64,000 nucleotides of DNA, taken from Ruminiclostridium cellulolyticum H10. Its GTDB lineage: Bacteria; Bacillota; Clostridia; Acetivibrionales; DSM-1351. The stretch lies in the NCBI RefSeq assembly GCF_000022065.1, contig NC_011898.1:62001-126000 (forward strand), given 5' to 3'. Below are positions 16,828-26,196 of this stretch, piece by piece. The translations under genes were made by a program, and so were the position numbers. Positions within the stretch are counted from its first letter, which is position 1; the number at the start of each line of letters is the position of its first letter. Under the pieces are notes generated by a model, which was not told the DNA's origin, did no database searches, and saw nothing but the letters and a program-made list of their open reading frames with translations.

Positions 16828-18209
16828 TTGTTAACTACGATGATGACATTTGGAGAATTCCTGCAACAAACAATTACTCAATAACAGATTATAACTTTGA
16901 ATTTGGTAGGTTTAAGTCACCGACTTTGAAGATGCAGGTTAAAGACTATATGTATGCCCATCTGAAAAGAGACGTGGTAGAGCATTCTACTTTACATAGG
17001 TATTGCTATTCTCTACAGCATTTTGCTAATTTTATTGAGAGCAATGAAATATGGTTGAGTTACTTTAGCGAATTAACACCGTTAATGATTGACCAATTTA
17101 TTTTATATTTAAAGCGAGAATTAAAATCACCAAAGACAATGGTGGTTGCATTCTCAGCATTGAAGTCAGTTGTCAGGTTTGGACAGTTTTTGCAGAGTGA
17201 AAAATACCCACCGATGCAAATATTTCCGGATAGCCCATGTAGGATATTTGGTATTGAAGACACTTTGACTACTAAATGCATAAGTAATTTTGTTATGATT
17301 CAAATTAATCAGGCACTGAAAAAGGAACAAGACATTCTGCTTAAGACTTGCCTGCTAATAGCGAAAGAGACGGGGTTACGATTGTCAGAAATATTGTTGC
17401 TTGAAGAAGGGTGTGTAATGGAAGACTTTTTAGGAAGTCCAATCCTATTTACTTTTTCCCCCAAAATTGACGATGAAAGAGCAGTCGTAATCTCAACAGA
17501 ACTTCTAAAGGTAGTAAATGAACTTAACAGATATACGAAAGAGTTTCGCAAAAAAAATAATACATTACTATTATTTGTGCGGAAAGCTAAAAAGAAATGT
17601 CGTAAAGAAATTGTTCAATATAACCAATCTATTGCTCGTAGTGAATTAAGGGATTTTAAGATTCGAAACAAGATTGTTGACGAAAGTGGGCAAATAGCTG
17701 ACTTTACGTTTCATAGCTTTCGACACACATTGGGAACTGATATGATAAACAATGGTATGTCGCCGATAGATGTTAGAAGTCAATTAGGACATGTATCTAT
17801 GCACTCAACGGGCATTTATGCAAGGGTCTCAAATACATCTTTACAGAATGAATATGCAAAGTTGGGGTTTATTGGGATAAGTGAAAAAACACTTAGTGAT
17901 GTCTATAGTATCTCAGAAAAGGTTATTGCTGAGGAAAAAAAGATACAAGGAGCATTACCGGATGGGATTTGTACTAAAGTCTTCGAAGGAGAGACTCATT
18001 GCAGTAAGTTCAATATGTGCCTGTTTTGCGATAAGTATAGGACGTTTATTAAGGATCTTCCGACGCACAAGGAGCATCTCGAACGATTAAGGAAGGACAG
18101 AATACAATACATGAGTGAAATGAGCATAGGTAATCAGGAGTTTTTACAACGAATAGAAGATGCTTTAGTTACAATAATCGAAAGATTGGAGACGTTAGCA
18201 TGTACTTAG
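16824..18209 (+). CDS. Tyrosine recombinase 2 of the trio (TnpB/RitB-like)
   Basis: The 461-residue protein has an intact catalytic set: ETGLRLSEILLLE, FTFHSFRHTLGTDMI and LGHVSMHSTGIYARV with the Tyr. A C-terminal cysteine cluster, GICTKVFEGETHCSKFNMCLFC, is typical of Tn554 TnpB-type proteins and may bind zinc. The start overlaps the stop of recombinase 1 (ATGA), and the end overlaps recombinase 3 by ten bases. The three proteins probably act as one complex, with each handling different strands or sites (family knowledge; division of labour unknown). Confidence 0.9.
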   Translation: MIVNYDDDIWRIPATNNYSITDYNFEFGRFKSPTLKMQVKDYMYAHLKRDVVEHSTLHRYCYSLQHFANFIESNEIWLSYFSELTPLMIDQFILYLKRELKSPKTMVVAFSALKSVVRFGQFLQSEKYPPMQIFPDSPCRIFGIEDTLTTKCISNFVMIQINQALKKEQDILLKTCLLIAKETGLRLSEILLLEEGCVMEDFLGSPILFTFSPKIDDERAVVISTELLKVVNELNRYTKEFRKKNNTLLLFVRKAKKKCRKEIVQYNQSIARSELRDFKIRNKIVDESGQIADFTFHSFRHTLGTDMINNGMSPIDVRSQLGHVSMHSTGIYARVSNTSLQNEYAKLGFIGISEKTLSDVYSISEKVIAEEKKIQGALPDGICTKVFEGETHCSKFNMCLFCDKYRTFIKDLPTHKEHLERLRKDRIQYMSEMSIGNQEFLQRIEDALVTIIERLETLACT

Positions 18210-19753
18210 TTGATTTCATAGGATATAGACCAGAATACTTTGAACAAGGGTATACACACTTTAAAATAGGTAACAGTTTCTTTGAAGATGATACTTGGAA
18301 TTTCATTGGGTTAACTCCGGAACAAGCCGGCAAGCCGGATTGTAGATTCTTGATTAAGTTTGGAGAAATTAAAAAGCCACGATTGAGGTTTACTACTAAG
18401 CAGATTGTTCTGAGCTGGTGTTTAACTCTTGAAATTTTGTCTGTACAACGAAAATTAGTTGGCATTAAAAAATTCATTCATTTCATTGAACATGAATACC
18501 CGGAGATAGATGCTTACAGTAAAGTGAACAAGGGGATTGTTTGTTCATATATTACGTGGATGCTCGGGGTAAAAAAGAATGGAAAGCTTCTTTCGGCAAG
18601 TGATATTAAATTCGGTTCACTAGGGTTAAAAGACTTGTTCATTGAAGGGATGCGCAAAGGTTGGGATGTTCCTCAAAACTGTGGTTGGATTGCTCTCTTA
18701 CACGAGGAGATGGTATTGAAATCACCAAGGGTTCGAAAGTTTAGTAGGGAAAAAACAACAAAAAAGGCTTATGCCAAGGAGACTATTGAAACTATTATCA
18801 AGTGTGCTTTGCAGGATGATAATATATTTGTTCGTGCTGCTGTTATTATCCAGACACAGGTAGGACTAAGAATAAGCGAACTCCTGTCCATTAAGGACGG
18901 GTGCATAAATTATGTTAATGGTATCCCTCAGTTAACTTATATAACAACTAAAACAAAGAAACAACCGATGAGTGTCGAGAAGCCAATAAATTCTTTGGTG
19001 GTCCAGGTAATAACTGAACTTGAGGAGTATACAAGAGCAATTCGCAAGAAAGCGGGTTTAGAGAGTCTTTTTGTACATAGAATCAGATACGATACTAAAA
19101 CGGTTATTATTGCGTACCATACGTTTGGAAAGAACTTTTTAAGACCATTTGTTAAACGTTGGGATATTAAGGAAGATGGGGAACCTTTGGAACTTACTAG
19201 CCATTATTTCAGACATTTTTTTGCACAAGGTGCATGGAAAGGTGGAATGCCTGTTCAGTTTATATCCAAGATGTTGAATCATGACAGTTTGGTAATGACT
19301 GAGACTTATACATATAGCCTACAAGAGCAAATGAATGAGAAATTTATTGAAATAATGAGCAATCCAGAAAACCTTGCAGGAGTGGGAATCGGTAGGATAA
19401 AAGAGCGGTTAAGATCAGAGAATCCCTTTCAAGGGAAAACGGAGAGAGAAATCAAAATCATTATGGAAGCTATGCGAATCAGGATTTTGGCAAATGGAAT
19501 TTGTATGCACCATCCAGCACGCAGAGAAAGTTGCCCAATAAGTGATGGAGAAAGTTGTATGCACTGTCCCAATTTCGTTAGCCCCAGGGTATGTATTCCG
19601 GTTCACAAATTAAGAGTTGAAAGAATAACTGACGAAATAAAACGGGCAGAAAAGCAAGGGAATACGATTTGGCTTAGTAAACTAATGCAAGAAAAAGAAT
19701 ATATTGAACAAAATTTTATCAGAAAGTTTGAATGCAGGGAGGTAGTCCAGTGA
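18200..19753 (+). CDS. Tyrosine recombinase 3 of the trio (RitC / TnpB-like)
   Basis: The 517-residue protein keeps Arg in TQVGLRISELLSI, the box SHYFRHFFAQGAW in which Phe stands between Tyr and Arg, and LNHDSLVMTETYTYS with the Tyr. Near the C-terminus it has a cysteine-rich finger, NGICMHHPARRESC followed by CMHCPNFVSPRVC, as in Tn554-type TnpB. It overlaps the previous gene, and the last codons overlap the TnpC-like gene. Having three catalytic recombinases plus a TnpC-like protein combines the hallmarks of RIT and Tn554 modules. Confidence 0.9.
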   Translation: MYLVDFIGYRPEYFEQGYTHFKIGNSFFEDDTWNFIGLTPEQAGKPDCRFLIKFGEIKKPRLRFTTKQIVLSWCLTLEILSVQRKLVGIKKFIHFIEHEYPEIDAYSKVNKGIVCSYITWMLGVKKNGKLLSASDIKFGSLGLKDLFIEGMRKGWDVPQNCGWIALLHEEMVLKSPRVRKFSREKTTKKAYAKETIETIIKCALQDDNIFVRAAVIIQTQVGLRISELLSIKDGCINYVNGIPQLTYITTKTKKQPMSVEKPINSLVVQVITELEEYTRAIRKKAGLESLFVHRIRYDTKTVIIAYHTFGKNFLRPFVKRWDIKEDGEPLELTSHYFRHFFAQGAWKGGMPVQFISKMLNHDSLVMTETYTYSLQEQMNEKFIEIMSNPENLAGVGIGRIKERLRSENPFQGKTEREIKIIMEAMRIRILANGICMHHPARRESCPISDGESCMHCPNFVSPRVCIPVHKLRVERITDEIKRAEKQGNTIWLSKLMQEKEYIEQNFIRKFECREVVQ

Positions 19754-20196
19754 GTAAAGACTATGCTAACGTTGACGGATTACTAAAATATCACGTAGAA
19801 CGTAATAAAGAAACTATTAATAAGGTAAATAAGGCTATTTCAGACTTCAAAAAGGGCAAGAAAAAAATTACTGTTAAAGCAGTGGCTAAAAAAGCAAATG
19901 TTTCAGTAGCAACAATTTACAATAACCCTGCTCTTAAAGAACGTATAGATCAGCTTAAAGATATCCAGAGAGGTGGCAAGGATATTGATGCTGGCTCTAC
20001 AATAAAATCGATTAAAAAGGTAAAAATGGACGAAATGAGAGATACTATTAATCGTCTTCGTACAAACCTTGAAGCTGAGAGGCAAAAAAACGGTCTCCTA
20101 TTGGGAGAATTGGAAAAAAAGACTTCTGAGAATATTGAATTAAAAGCTAGAGTTGCCCAATATAGAAACTATATTGAGAGTGCGAAAAAGCAATAG
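19750..20196 (+). CDS. TnpC-like accessory protein (DUF6262 type)
   Basis: This 148-residue basic protein starts with GTG at 19750 after GGGAGGTAG, overlapping the end of recombinase 3. It has a short helix-turn-helix-like segment, KKANVSVATIYNNPALKERI, followed by a long coiled coil (MRDTINRLRTNLEAERQKNG onward). This is the pattern of Tn554 TnpC and DUF6262 proteins, which always accompany such recombinases and affect orientation or efficiency of integration. It closes the mobility operon. Confidence 0.82.
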   Translation: MSKDYANVDGLLKYHVERNKETINKVNKAISDFKKGKKKITVKAVAKKANVSVATIYNNPALKERIDQLKDIQRGGKDIDAGSTIKSIKKVKMDEMRDTINRLRTNLEAERQKNGLLLGELEKKTSENIELKARVAQYRNYIESAKKQ

Positions 20197-20680
20197 ATCA
20201 AAATATTGAACGTAGTACAAAATAAAAGTTCACTCAAATCACTTCTCTGAAAGATAAATGTTACACAACTTGTACTAATCAAATTATTTTTGTATTTAAA
20301 TCATACTTTAAGGCTATAACGATTTAATATATTATTCCAAATTTATTATTCCAGGTTTTACTTATTAGGAGAGTAGTAAATGTAAAATTCAAGGGATGTT
20401 TCACTTTATGTTGTAAGTTTCAAACAAACTGAAACCTTGACATACAGACAACACTGCCCCTTTACAGTAATTTGCGGCAAATGCCAACATCAGATTTTGA
20501 AGTGTCTCAAGTCCAACTGGGAGCATCTTTAATATGTATGTCAGATAGAGATCATTATTTTTTGTGGTAAAGTATGTAAATATTAATATTAATAATAAAA
20601 GTATCCTATAGATTTAAATTTGGTTATTGAAAATAATAGATTTAGACTCACAGAAATCAATTAGAAAAGAGGAATTTAAT
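20197..20680. other. Gap after the recombinase operon, possible element end or decayed gene
   Basis: These 484 bases are AT-rich. One stretch, about 20437-20571 on the plus strand, is open for roughly 45 codons (ending SDRDHYFLW then stop) without a ribosome site or family match, so it may be a gene remnant. I see no clear terminal inverted repeat, tRNA or terminator. If the recombinase trio forms its own element, one end should lie here. Confidence 0.35.
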
Positions 20681-22462
20681 ATGGAGGAAAAAATCAAACT
20701 ATTGAAAGAAAAACTACAGTCTTTTGGTACACGTGATTTACTTGGGATGATAGGTGTTCAATTTCTGACTTTTGGGAATAATGCAGCAGATGTAACTGAA
20801 CAATCAGATATTTTCAAGAAAACTGATTTAACATCTCCACATAAACAATATACTTATTTGGCTGGATTACTAATGAGCACCGATGATCATAGTAACGGAG
20901 TAACAAATGATAATTTTAGAAAGTATAAAGAATTAGAGGAAGATATTGAGTCCATAACCCTTGAATACACAAAAACATTTTTAGATTTTGGGGATACCCC
21001 AGATAATCCTGATTTTGATATAGTTAAGAGAAATCTTGTTTCAATGCAAGCATTTACCTCCTATTTTGATATGGATATCCTAAGATATAAAGAGCAGACA
21101 GAAAATCTTATTAAGGGTTTATATATTCCATTTAACAAAGAATTGGAACAACTTACTTCTCTAAATGTTAATGATTATTTAACTTTTTTCCACATGATTG
21201 AAGATTCATTTTCAAATGCTCTTGATGATGGTAAAGCTGCAACACAAAGACTACAAACCTTTCTGAACTCTTTCGACCCCACTCCTGGTAATATTGAAAA
21301 TGAATTCCAAAGATTAATATCTGGAGACAATGGAAGAATCGGAAGAGAAATTCAAAATGCAATGGATGTCTTAAATACAATAAGCAAAGATAAACTCATA
21401 CATACTTTTGGTGAGGCTAAAGGGAAAAAGCTCCTAGAAATCTTTGCTCTAGAACGGAAGGAACGCAATTTTTTATTTTATAATAGACCAAATCCATTTG
21501 CCGAAAAGCCACTGTGCTGGTTAGATAATGGTCAAACACTTTACATTGTTCATCCTACATTCGTATTATCAGCAATATTTAACTTCATAACAAATACCCT
21601 TGAAAACCCAAAAAATTCATTCGCTGAAAAATATAAGAGAGAAAAAGGAAATATCACTGAAAATCTATTCCACCAACAGCTTGTAAAAGTTTTTGGTGAT
21701 AGTGCTACATATCATACTAGTGTTTGTGAGGAAAGAGGAACAAAGGAACATGATATTTTAATAGAGTATAAAGATTATATTTTTATTGCCGAGGTGAAAG
21801 CGTCAAAAGTAAGAGAACCATTTTTTAACCCTCAAAAGGCTTTCCCGAGGATAAAAGATCATTTTAACTCTGATACAGGAATTGGTGGAGCATATCAGCA
21901 AGCAATAGTACTAAAAAAACTCATTGAAAGTAGTGATGTCCTAACTTTGTATGAAGAAAAGACAAAGCCTTTTGCCCTCACTCACTGTTCGAGCAAAACC
22001 ATACTTCCTCTTGTCTTAACTCTCAATCAATTTGGTAGTATTGCTGTTAATACGACACTACTACTTGATAAAGAAGATGACCAGCCATATCCCTGGGTAT
22101 GTAATTTGCACGATTTAGAAAACATTATTGAAATTAATACTTATCTCAAGAAAGACACAAGAGATTTTATTGAGTATATATTATGGCGAATAAAAAATCA
22201 TAAAGTAACACTATCTTCTGATGAGTTAGATGTAATTGAGGGATATTATTTTGATAAGAATGCTAGAATAGCTAAAGATACAAACATGTTCTTTTTGCCT
22301 ACAGGTCCTAGCCTGATCGATAAAATTTATTTTGAAAAGAAATGTATACCATATCACTTTCCACCCCTAGACAGTATGCCCCTCAAAAGCCAAAAGGTTG
22401 GTAGGAATGATCCATGCTCTTGTGGTAGCGGAAAAAAATATAAGAAATGCTGCGGAGCATAA
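20681..22462 (+). CDS. PD-(D/E)XK-like nuclease domain protein with C-terminal SEC-C zinc motif
   Basis: The 593-residue protein has a mostly helical N-terminal half. At about residues 340-380 comes a nuclease-like core: NLFHQQLVKVFGDSATYHTS, then EHDILIEYKDYIFIAEVKAS, with the Asp and the E-V-K expected of PD-(D/E)XK folds. It ends in a SEC-C zinc motif, GRNDPCSCGSGKKYKKCC. I chose the ATG at 20681 because AGAGGA lies six bases upstream. SEC-C tails often mark proteins tied to ribosomes, secretion or toxins. Here the nuclease core and the neighbours point to defence (inference). No partner gene is obvious. The 276-base gap after it contains a 30-codon open frame (22600-22692) that may not be real. 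Confidence 0.68.
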   Translation: MEEKIKLLKEKLQSFGTRDLLGMIGVQFLTFGNNAADVTEQSDIFKKTDLTSPHKQYTYLAGLLMSTDDHSNGVTNDNFRKYKELEEDIESITLEYTKTFLDFGDTPDNPDFDIVKRNLVSMQAFTSYFDMDILRYKEQTENLIKGLYIPFNKELEQLTSLNVNDYLTFFHMIEDSFSNALDDGKAATQRLQTFLNSFDPTPGNIENEFQRLISGDNGRIGREIQNAMDVLNTISKDKLIHTFGEAKGKKLLEIFALERKERNFLFYNRPNPFAEKPLCWLDNGQTLYIVHPTFVLSAIFNFITNTLENPKNSFAEKYKREKGNITENLFHQQLVKVFGDSATYHTSVCEERGTKEHDILIEYKDYIFIAEVKASKVREPFFNPQKAFPRIKDHFNSDTGIGGAYQQAIVLKKLIESSDVLTLYEEKTKPFALTHCSSKTILPLVLTLNQFGSIAVNTTLLLDKEDDQPYPWVCNLHDLENIIEINTYLKKDTRDFIEYILWRIKNHKVTLSSDELDVIEGYYFDKNARIAKDTNMFFLPTGPSLIDKIYFEKKCIPYHFPPLDSMPLKSQKVGRNDPCSCGSGKKYKKCCGA

Positions 22463-22738
22463 CACTTGATATTTTCACTCATTCATATACTCTGCACGTT
22501 GTATAAATTAAAGCCTCTAATGCCTCAAAGGATAAAAATGTATAGTAATTAAAACCATATATGGTAAAATAGAGGAATAAAAATAATTTGAATAAAGCAA
22601 TGCTTAATCTGATTGTATTTGAAAATGTGAAACAACAAGTTGCAATGTTTGATAGATTACTTAAGAAATCAAAAAAGAAAAGAATCTACTAATATAGGCA
22701 TCAATCAATAAGTGCCTATTTGAAGGGGGGCTAATTTG

Positions 22739-25255
22739 ATGATACCGATAGAACTACTTAAAGAAATATCTGAAAATAAGGCTGTATTATTTTTGGGAGC
22801 CGGGGCGTCTAAACAATCTGGAGGACCAATTGGCTGTGAGTTAACTGAATTTATTGCGAATGAGTTGAATATTCAAAAGATACAAAATTCAGATTTAGCA
22901 ATTTTCACTCAGTATTTAATAAAAAGCAACTATGCTTCAAGAAAAGAAATTGAACTTGCAATAAAAAACCGGCTACAAAGTTTACCACCATCAAATGGCT
23001 ATAAAGCTATGACAGTGATCCCTTGGAAAGAAATTTATAGTGTTAATTTTGACGACCTTGTTGAACAATCATATAAGTCTTACCGTGGCCTTTATGATTG
23101 TAAAATAATGACTGAAGATAATTTACAAGATGAAATTGAAAGTAACCAGATTCCTTTATATAAAATGCATGGTTCTATCGGCGATGTTTATTCTCCCCAA
23201 AAGCCACTTGTAATAACATATGATGATTTGATAAACCCTAATTCATATAAAGAGCAACTCATTAAACGCTTAACTAATAGATTATTAGAAACAGTAATAT
23301 TTATTGGATATAGCTTTTCAGATGGTGTCATTGAAGAAATTCTAAAAAGTTTTAAAAGAAGTGGTAATTTTGATGGCATAAAGAGAAAATATGCAGTACT
23401 ACCCACGCCTTCAGATGAAGATAAATTGAAATATCAATCTATTTATAATATCGAAATTATAGATATGAAATCTGATGATTTCTTCCTTGACGTTAAAAAT
23501 CACTTTGATCAGGAATACAGGGCGAAGCTTCGTGCTTTTAGTAAATCCCTATCTATCTTTTGTGGAAACTCAAAAGTAACATTTGATCCCCAAATAAAGA
23601 GTTTAATTGATAACTACTTTGAATATTATGATGAGAATAAGAATTACCCTAATGACGCCAATTGTTTTTATAGATGTGGAGCACCACATTGGGGCAATAT
23701 TAAAATGAATTTAGATATAAACCGTAATGTCCTCATTGATGGAGAAAATTACACTTATACCTTAATTAACACCACTAATATTCCAGATATTATATTTAGT
23801 AAATTGCAGGATAACGAAAATAAAATTACAATATATAAGATTACTGGTCCAATTGCTGTCGGTAAGTCTACTCTTTGTTATAGAATAGCATATGAGCTTT
23901 ACAATAAAGGTGTATTAGCTTTATTTTCTAACACTTCCGAATCAATTCGGCCTGGTTTATTAACTGAGATTCATAAGGCGCTAAAAAGACCTTTTGTAGT
24001 AATCGTAGATGATGCTGTTAATTACGACCGAAAAATTAGTATGATGATTAAAGAATGTGAAAAATCAGGTCTGGAAGTTTCATTTATCATTGCGGTTAGA
24101 GAAAACGATTGGGAATGCCTTTTAGATTATCAGTTCAAAAGACGTTTAAACAATAAATCTATTACTATTCGACTAGAAGATAAGCTTGATAAACAACAAA
24201 GTACAGAATTAGCCGAAAAACTATTCATCAACAATATTCTTATTGAAACGGTTGAGCAGACTAAGCAAGATTTAATAAAAAAATTTGTGCAAAGTAAAAA
24301 TTTAGTAGCCTCTTTGATGACTAGTATAGAAAATACAGACTTTGAGAAAAAGCTTGCACATGATTATGACAGATATTCCCCGGAAACACAAAATGCTTAT
24401 GGAATTATTAGTCTTGTGAATAGATTATGTCTTCCCTTTAAATGGGAATTATTACAACGTAGTCTTTATCGTTCGTATTGTATAGAATGGGACGTTTTTA
24501 CTGAGAAAGTTATAAAAGCAGAGGCAAAAGGGAATATAATCCAATACGGATATGGTGCTAACTACTACTTCTCATGTAGACATAATTTGATTGCTCAATT
24601 AATATCAGATATTCATTATAAAGGTGACCGATTTAAAGAAATTAAAGATTTAAAGAATATTATTCTCAGTGTTAATAAGTTCTCTCATGAAGAAATCTTT
24701 ATAGGCAAATTAGTTCAGTATATTGTTTCAAGAGGTGAGCTTGACCTAGGATATTCATATAAACAGATTATAGAAATTCTTGATTGCGCAATATTAAATA
24801 TTTCAAACCCATATTTTCTTTTACATGTCAAGGGTCAGTACATTATGGAGTCGCAAAAAGATTTTGATGGAGCACTAAAATGCTTTAATAAATGTATCGA
24901 CGATGAAAAAAATCTTCAATATGCATTACATTCCGCAGCAATGGCACATTTTAATATTGCTAGCAGTTTAGAATCTGATTCTGGTGTCCGTCATATAGAG
25001 ATCCGTAAAACAAAAGATCTTTTAATTAAAGGCTCAATTCACTTTCCTGACAACCCATTTTTTTATAAGACAATGCTTCAATTGCTTGATTTTGATTCAT
25101 GTAACTCTATTCACGAGTCCAACTATTTATTAGCAAAATCTACAATGGAGAAATATAAAAAATATTGTTCATTAGACAAAGATCCAGAAGTATTTGATCT
25201 TTTTGAAAAGTTGAAGATGAAACAGCAGCAAAGTCTAAACCAACCATGTGGTTGA
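22739..25255 (+). CDS. SIR2-STAND NTPase (Avs5-like anti-phage sensor candidate)
   Basis: The 838-residue protein starts with a SIR2-family domain: AVLFLGAGASKQSGGPIG (about residue 20), SVNFDDLVEQSY, YKMHGSIGD and FIGYSFSDGVIEEI. This domain hydrolyses NAD+ in defence proteins. A P-loop NTPase follows, with Walker A ITGPIAVGKSTLCYRIAYEL (about 370) and Walker B FVVIVDDAVNYD, then a helical C-terminus with TPR-like repeats (QKDFDGALKCFNKCIDDEKN). The layout SIR2, STAND NTPase, helical sensor matches Avs5-type single-gene systems, which deplete NAD+ on sensing phage protein. Start at the ATG at 22739, eight bases after a run of G. It appears complete. Assignment to Avs5 specifically is inference. 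Confidence 0.82.
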   Translation: MIPIELLKEISENKAVLFLGAGASKQSGGPIGCELTEFIANELNIQKIQNSDLAIFTQYLIKSNYASRKEIELAIKNRLQSLPPSNGYKAMTVIPWKEIYSVNFDDLVEQSYKSYRGLYDCKIMTEDNLQDEIESNQIPLYKMHGSIGDVYSPQKPLVITYDDLINPNSYKEQLIKRLTNRLLETVIFIGYSFSDGVIEEILKSFKRSGNFDGIKRKYAVLPTPSDEDKLKYQSIYNIEIIDMKSDDFFLDVKNHFDQEYRAKLRAFSKSLSIFCGNSKVTFDPQIKSLIDNYFEYYDENKNYPNDANCFYRCGAPHWGNIKMNLDINRNVLIDGENYTYTLINTTNIPDIIFSKLQDNENKITIYKITGPIAVGKSTLCYRIAYELYNKGVLALFSNTSESIRPGLLTEIHKALKRPFVVIVDDAVNYDRKISMMIKECEKSGLEVSFIIAVRENDWECLLDYQFKRRLNNKSITIRLEDKLDKQQSTELAEKLFINNILIETVEQTKQDLIKKFVQSKNLVASLMTSIENTDFEKKLAHDYDRYSPETQNAYGIISLVNRLCLPFKWELLQRSLYRSYCIEWDVFTEKVIKAEAKGNIIQYGYGANYYFSCRHNLIAQLISDIHYKGDRFKEIKDLKNIILSVNKFSHEEIFIGKLVQYIVSRGELDLGYSYKQIIEILDCAILNISNPYFLLHVKGQYIMESQKDFDGALKCFNKCIDDEKNLQYALHSAAMAHFNIASSLESDSGVRHIEIRKTKDLLIKGSIHFPDNPFFYKTMLQLLDFDSCNSIHESNYLLAKSTMEKYKKYCSLDKDPEVFDLFEKLKMKQQQSLNQPCG

Positions 25256-25344
25256 ACGGGTTCTCCTTAAATCAATATCATCTGTTTTATTTGTCATCTT
25301 TGCGTTAATGCGGTAATTATAAATGCAAATTTATTTTGTGGAAC

Positions 25345-25518
25345 TTAGTTTGTTTCGGGTAAAGTCCTACGTTTTCTTGATTTTATTCTACGGAAAATAC
25401 GCCAAAGTATAAAAGGAACTACAAAAAAGATAAAAATAATTAATAGAAGATACTTAATTATGTTAAAAAAACTAGAACTATCTATTTCGGTTTTGTTTTT
25501 TATTTTGGATATTTTCAA
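25345..25518 (-). CDS. Possible small membrane protein
   Basis: A 57-codon minus-strand frame starting from TTG reads a soluble Lys-rich start, one strong transmembrane helix (YLLLIIFIFFVVPFILW) and a basic tail (RIFRRIKSRKRRTLPETN). The amino-acid pattern is that of a real single-pass protein, but no ribosome site is visible. It lies just downstream of the DUF4760-like membrane gene on the same strand and could be its partner. The rest of the gap 25256-25608 shows only a hairpin. Confidence 0.35.
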   Translation of the reverse strand: MKISKIKNKTEIDSSSFFNIIKYLLLIIFIFFVVPFILWRIFRRIKSRKRRTLPETN

Positions 25519-25522
25519 TGCA

Positions 25523-25558
25523 AATACACTTATCTAAGTGATCTTATATAAGTGTATT
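25523..25558. terminator. 11-bp inverted repeat, possible terminator
   Basis: AATACACTTAT (25523-25533) is the exact inverse of ATAAGTGTATT (25548-25558). It follows the end of the 25609-26196 gene on the minus strand. The stem is AT-rich and the T-run is poor, so termination is only possible. Confidence 0.45.
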
Positions 25559-25608
25559 ATAATATAGGTAAATTATTCATAGAGATTAAGATAATTGCAA
25601 AAATCTGC

Positions 25609-26196
25609 CTATACCCCTATATCAACCGTTATAGTTGATATAATATCTTCAAACTTAGGTCGCCATTCTTTATATAGCTTTTCAATATTATTAAATAGTC
25701 CTGCATTTTCAACCACCCTAAAATAGCAAATAGCATCATAAGTAGACTCAACTGCTTCACAGAAAAGCTTTCCAATACAGCCAAATACAGTTTCATCATT
25801 AATCATGCCTGTATTAACACCAATGGACAATATCTCCAGCTCATTAATAATTTTAAAAATTCCTAATTTGCCTATTTCAATGATATCTATTTTATACAAC
25901 AGCTCCCGTTCTTCATCACTCACTTCAAACGAGTATTCAGATTTCTTACTCCATGTTTTGGGGTTCTTATTAGCAATCTTAGCTTGATAATCTTTTAAAG
26001 CTGGAAGAGTTATTTCTGAAAAGCGTGTAATATATTCAACTGCCTTATCAATTGACTGCCGATACAAATTATCTGCACTATCTTTTTGCATATGCCGAAC
26101 TTGCTTAATCCCAATGAAAATCGTTAAAGTTACTGCTATTCCAGAGAGCGTGTAGAGCCAATTTAATATCTCTTTTATACAACTATAAAAAGTCAT
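25609..26196 (-). CDS. Membrane-anchored protein, DUF4760-like
   Basis: The 195-residue protein starts with one transmembrane helix (LNWLYTLSGIAVTLTIFIGI) followed by QVRHMQKDSADNLYRQSIDKAVEYI, the usual opening of DUF4760-type proteins, and a helical cytoplasmic domain. A GGAGGA site precedes the ATG. Its function is unknown; similar proteins are common in defence islands, so an accessory or abortive-infection role is possible. It is the only minus-strand gene in the right half of the island and seems to be separately transcribed. Confidence 0.6.
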   Translation of the reverse strand: MTFYSCIKEILNWLYTLSGIAVTLTIFIGIKQVRHMQKDSADNLYRQSIDKAVEYITRFSEITLPALKDYQAKIANKNPKTWSKKSEYSFEVSDEERELLYKIDIIEIGKLGIFKIINELEILSIGVNTGMINDETVFGCIGKLFCEAVESTYDAICYFRVVENAGLFNNIEKLYKEWRPKFEDIISTITVDIGV

